The notes beneath the pieces were generated by a model that saw nothing but the letters and a program-made list of their open reading frames with translations, was not told the origin of the DNA and searched no databases. From the NCBI GenBank assembly GCA_029449245.1, contig JANATF010000015.1, positions 868,001 to 932,000 of the forward strand: a stretch of 64,000 nucleotides of DNA. The letters are read 5' to 3'. The DNA comes from Mortierella alpina. Lineage: Eukaryota; Mortierellomycota; Mortierellomycetes; Mortierellales; Mortierellaceae. The position numbers were made by a program, and so were the translations under genes. Below, one piece after another: positions 58,552 to 64,000 of the stretch (position 1 is its first letter; every line of letters starts with the position of its first letter).

Positions 58552-59373
58552 AGGCAGGGGTGGGGGATGAGCTCATTTGTTAACATCAATAGGATGTGAA
58601 ATGGAAGATTGGGTAATAAGACTCGATTGTATACTTTTTGTTCACGCTCTTTGTCAAAGTGTTTGAGCGTGTCTATTTTGTGCCTGTATGGACGAATGGC
58701 CTTTGAGGCCCATCCTGCACGATGGACCTTTTGTTGGCCCTGAGAGTGATCAGCGAATAAGGCTGAGGCGGACTTTCGGAACATCCCTCTGTAGCGATTG
58801 CTGCGTGTCTACACTGTCTTCTCATGTGCGTGTGCCGCATGGACAGCAATAATAGGCGCTGTGCACGAGCACACGGCTGTGGCCATGGGTTATTATTGTC
58901 TCGCCGGGATGCTTTGTGAGGGATGCTCTGGGAGGGATGCTCTGGGAGGATGAGCGCGCGCGGCATGGGCTGGCGCACATGGCGCAGGCCAAGCCGAGGG
59001 AGCATTGTTGCTGCGTCGAGCGAGTCATGCAGAACGTGCACGCATCGGAGGTGGAGAAGGCCAGGAAGGCTCGCGCACTCTCCGGCAGATGTCCCCTGGT
59101 GGTCTCCAGATGTTCTTTCCCCCTGTTTCTCCGGCCTATTTGAGTTTGGCCGCCACGCAGCCTGGCTGGCTCCACTCGTTTTCAGCAGCACTGTCAGCGT
59201 TCTCTGCACTTCGTACACCTCATACACCTCGCCCAGCCCGCCCGCGCCCTCGGTCCTGTTGTTTGTGCGCTCCTCATCCCGCTGCCCTGCAGAAGCACTC
59301 GTTCTATTCTCTCTGTTTCTGATTTTCTCTTTCGTTCTCTCTTTCCTTCTCTCTCTCTCTCTCTTTAACTCAC

Positions 59374-59404
<31 letters not shown>

Positions 59405-59609
59405 TTAACTCTCTCTCTCTCTCTCTCGTTCGCCCTCCTCATTTCCTCGCTGCTGCCTCAACGACCCCGGTCCTTCTCTGCTCCAGCACCAGCTTCGCTG
59501 AAGAGACACTACTGACGCATCCCCACGGCTGTTGCCACCAACACAAAACACACAGCACACCACACCAACCCTACACAACCTACCACAGTCGCGCTCCTGC
59601 TCATACACC
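58552..59609. other. Intergenic with CT microsatellite, promoter of the GH16 gene
   Basis: About 1.06 kb without a supported gene. Minus- and plus-strand open frames here are low-complexity. CT repeats interrupted by TTTAACTC occur at 59347-59427 and lead into the GH16 leader. Confidence 0.65.
59347..59427. repeat. CT microsatellite with internal TTTAACT interruptions
   Basis: Three blocks of CTCTCT... are separated by two CTTTAACTC interruptions about 38 bp apart. Confidence 0.9.
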
Positions 59610-61650
59610 ATGTGTGGACTCTCGACCCTTGCCCTTCTGGCCATCTCTGCTGCCCTCGCTGCAGCCCAGCAGACACCTCCACCGGTCTCGTCGCTTCCCT
59701 CAATAGGCTTACCCGAGTCGATCTTCAACCCTGACCTTGCCTATCAGCGTTCGAAGCTAGTGATGGCCGCCACAGGCTGCAAAAACTCGCCCTTTGGTGG
59801 CAACTGCCCTGCAAAGTCACCTTGCTGCAGCGGAGCAGGCTATTGCGGATCCGATCCCTCCTTCTGTGCAGAGTCCTGTCAGGCTTCGGGCTCTTTTGCT
59901 GCTGACTCTTGCTGGCCTTTACCGATGGCAGTGAACATCCGTGACGAGTTCAAGGACAAAAGCCGCATGGTCAACATCAAGGACTTCAATGGCTTTCCCA
60001 CCACGGCCGACTGGGTGATCGACCGCACGCCTGGAACAGGCATACACGCAGTTATCACGGACGACGACAAGCTTGTCTTGAAGCTCAATCGGGTCGAGAA
60101 GCACCCAGAGACTGGTGGTGGTATCGGTGCCACCGTCCATTCTTCTCGGTGGATGAAATGGGGCACGATCGAGGCACGTCTCAAGACCGCCTCCAACGCG
60201 CCAGGACCTGTCTCGTCCTTCATCCTGATCTCGCCCATTTCTGGAGATGAAATCGACTTTGAAGTAGTCGGAAAAGACCCGACAAACATGCAGACAAACT
60301 TTTACTACAAGGTCCAGCCTGGCCGAGAGGTCAGTTATGCCCATGGTCAGCACATCAATGTAGATCTCGACACCAGCGCCGATTATCATACCTACAAACT
60401 GGAGTGGACTCCAACCGAGATGAAGTGGTACTTTGATGGGGCACTCAAGCGTACAGCAGCAGCTTCTGAGGTCGTTGGCTCTTATCCTGACACGCCCATG
60501 AGAGTCGCATTCGGCCTATGGGATGGCGGCTACGGCAACGAAGGTAAGATTCACTCTCCTGCGCGTTTTGTCGAGGAGCACAATCGCATTCACAGCCAAT
60601 CGTTCACTCTTGGCCCACATTCATTCACATCATGTTTGTATGGATATCCGTCTGTGCTCTGGGCAACTAAACAGCCCAAACACGTCGGAACTCTTTGCAT
60701 TCGATTGAGACATGACAACCTTAATGTGTGCGATCTCCGTTATATTATTGTTCCTTGGTGCCGATCGGGTTTTCTTTATTTCTCTATGTTCTATCCGAAA
60801 CAACGTTCTTCCCTTTACCATATGTGAGTTCAAGAAGGGCGCAAAAGAGCACGTTTGCGGGTTGCTGCTTGCTGCTCGTCGGTTACCTGGGTTTGTGCAG
60901 AGCATAGGCGTCAACTTGATTCTATTTTTGAGGGATGGGAATTTCATTATGCTTTGCCTGAGGTTGAGAGCGTCCATGTTTGTTGTACGCCGGATGGACG
61001 AGAAAGAAACTTGGTGTAGCATGTTTGATTATCCAATGACTACCCTTCAATGCCGGCACGCGTCCATTCTTTCGACTGCCGTCTGAGGTGAGCTGGCCTG
61101 ATTGTATTGGAAGATCCTGTCTCATTTACATGGTCACTGGCGCGTGCTGAGGTGTTCAGGGAGATCTCATGCCCGTGTGCACCTACATGCATTCTCATAT
61201 TCTAACTTCTTTCCATCTATTTTTGCGCGTATCCCACGGTATAACACCTTCTCATCAACGTCTTCTAACCACTGTCCTCTCTTCCCTCGTTCACTGTTAC
61301 TCTGTTACTCAGGAACCGCTGAATGGGCAGGCAAGAATACCTCTTATGAACCCAATGAACAACGCGAGTACCAAATGGTGGTAGACTGGGTCAACATCAC
61401 TCCTATGACGCCCGAGAACTCGACTGATCCTTGGCCTGGCTCGAAGTACTTGAAACAGATGGAAACTGGCGGGAATGATGGTGCCAATGGGGGTGGCAGC
61501 GGAAACGGCGGTGACGGCGCCAGCACAGGCAATGGCGGCAACGGAGGCACAGGAGGCGCAAAAAATATGGGCACGACTCTAAGCACACATGTTGTTGGAA
61601 CCGTTGTAATTGCTACCGCTGCTGTGGTCGCAGGTCTCCTTGTCGTCTAA
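59610..61650 (+). CDS. Crh-like GH16 cell-wall transglycosylase with N-terminal chitin-binding module, GPI-anchored
   Basis: Two exons: 59610-60543 and 61313-61650; 423 residues. A signal peptide (LALLAISAALAAA, cleavage near AQQ) is followed by a Cys-rich chitin-binding (CBM18-like) module, GCKNSPFGGNCPAKSPCCSGAGYC...C...C. The GH16 domain follows with catalytic DEIDFE at residues 213-218 (two Glu plus Asp of the DExDxE box) and NFYYKVQPG, YHTYKLEWTPTEMKWYFDG, MRVAFGLWDGG. Crh1/Utr2-type enzymes link chitin to beta-1,6/1,3-glucan. A Gly/Asn-rich linker and a hydrophobic C-terminus (THVVGTVVIATAAVVAGLLVV) indicate a GPI anchor. The intron is 769 nt, unusually long, and its first 284 nt are stop-free. 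Retention would give a secreted protein without the anchor. Confidence 0.93.
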
Positions 61651-62092
61651 GATATGTAACTCTAATATACACACATATAAAATTCATTCTCGTTCAAGAA
61701 CTGTTCTGTGTGATCTCTCGGGTCAAAGCCCTGTGCGGTTGTATGAAGCTTTATGCATGGACCGCCTCGTAAAAAGAAATTCGTAGCTTTACTTTGGTAC
61801 CGAGAGAGCAGGGTACCGTGCGCTATAGCAAACTGTGCATGCGCCTGTCAGGCAAGCGCTCTACGTGACTCATGGTCAATGCTACCACATTGTTATAAGA
61901 GGTGCGGCCATTCATTTCAACCGGCAGCCCATGATGGTTGTATTTCGATGCTTCAGATTTGTATACACGTTTTTTATTGAGGACGACAAGATCATCGAAC
62001 CCATAAAACAAGACAAACAACTCGCCAAAGACGCCGTCATTTCGCCAAGATCTATGAAATAAACGAGCAAAAAGTACGCTTTCTGCCATAGT
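61651..62092. other. Convergent 3' intergenic region
   Basis: Lies between the GH16 gene and the ubiquitin-eL40 gene; no gene is supported. An AT-rich stretch at 61660-61690 follows the GH16 stop. Confidence 0.7.
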
Positions 62093-63609
<1,517 letters not shown>

Positions 63610-64000
63610 TTATTGCTTGTTGGCACGGACACCGTTGCCAGCCTTCTTGGGGGCAGCCTTGACGGGCTTCTGGGAGGCGAGGACAGCAGCGACGCGAGCG
63701 AGGGCAGCCTATATGCACATGGCACGAAGTGTGTGTTTGTTAGAACGCTGTTGGCTCACGGCCTTCACGGTACTGTGCGATGGGTGAATTGGGTATGATA
63801 GAGAAAAAAAGGGGAATGATAGAGGTGACAAGGAATGTTCCCAAGCTACAGTCGCAAGACTTTGAATATGGAGATTCATTGCTTGATAAGTTGCAGAACT
63901 CGGCCAGCGCTTTGCCTTTTGAAAAGAACAGAGCAGATTTGTAATCTTGCAAAAAATGTACGCCCAGCTTTCATGTTAAAAGAATCTGCTGGGTTCTAGC
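63610..64000 (-). CDS. RPL28: 60S ribosomal protein eL28, C-terminal exon (5' part beyond the window)
   Basis: Only the last coding exon, 63610-63708, is in the window, encoding AALARVAAVLASQKPVKAAP, a KK-rich tail and a TAA stop. It matches the C-terminal part of metazoan/fungal eL28 (RMAAIRRASAILRSQKPV in human). The acceptor ATATAG precedes it in phase 0. From 63709 to the window end I find only intron sequence (at least 292 nt), so the main part of the gene lies to the right. eL28 is absent from budding yeast but present in many other fungi, which supports a non-Saccharomycotina host. Identification rests on a short exon. Confidence 0.72.

Noticed and set aside
61718-61740. tRNA T-arm-like sequence (GGGTCAAAGCCC)
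   Set aside because: No matching acceptor, anticodon or D arm could be folded around it.

Overview
The window looks like nuclear DNA of an early-diverging filamentous fungus, most likely Mucoromycota and probably Mortierella-like. This is inferred from gene content and gene structure, not from a database match. Supporting points are: genes split by short GT-AG introns with conserved GTAAGT/GTACGT donors; CT-rich leaders; a fungal Crh-type cell-wall enzyme; RNF121 and eL28, neither of which budding yeast has; a metazoan-like CaMKK; and IucA/IucC-type siderophore synthetases, which in fungi are known from Mucoromycota (rhizoferrin). I support 23 protein-coding genes, two of them cut by the window edges. 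I found no convincing tRNA, rRNA or CRISPR.

Left end (1-6.1 kb): two head-to-tail, intronless copies of an NRPS-independent siderophore (NIS) synthetase, the first cut by the window start. The duplicated unit also carries the last 11 codons and stop of the neighbouring mitochondrial PPR gene, which marks the right-hand breakpoint of the duplication.

6-13 kb: an RNF121-type membrane RING ligase, a small DUF4112 protein and mitochondrial citrate synthase. A gene-poor stretch (12.8-17.1 kb) holding a minisatellite follows. 17-28 kb: a CaMKK-type kinase (upstream kinase of AMPK/CaMK), D-3-phosphoglycerate dehydrogenase (serine synthesis) and a class I cAMP phosphodiesterase with a possible distal first exon. 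28-34 kb: a long gene-poor and partly AT-rich tract, then an intron-containing MULE transposase/SWIM gene that is either a mobile element or a domesticated one.

34.6-64 kb is dense with housekeeping genes: the ER chaperone LHS1/HYOU1, 3-ketodihydrosphingosine reductase, CK2 regulatory beta subunit, an Oca6-like pseudophosphatase, UTP5/WDR43 (pre-rRNA processing), THO7 (mRNA export), CWF18/CCDC12 (spliceosome), ADE4 (purine synthesis), CCT8 (chaperonin), SEC13 (COPII and nuclear pore), a chitin-binding GH16 Crh-like wall enzyme, the ubiquitin-eL40 fusion and the last exon of ribosomal protein eL28. Three divergent gene pairs (PPR/RNF121, UTP5/THO7, CCT8/SEC13) share compact intergenic regions that each contain CACGTG.

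Exon boundaries were placed by hand from splice consensus, phase and conserved protein motifs. For every multi-exon gene listed as complete, the joined exon lengths give a whole number of codons.
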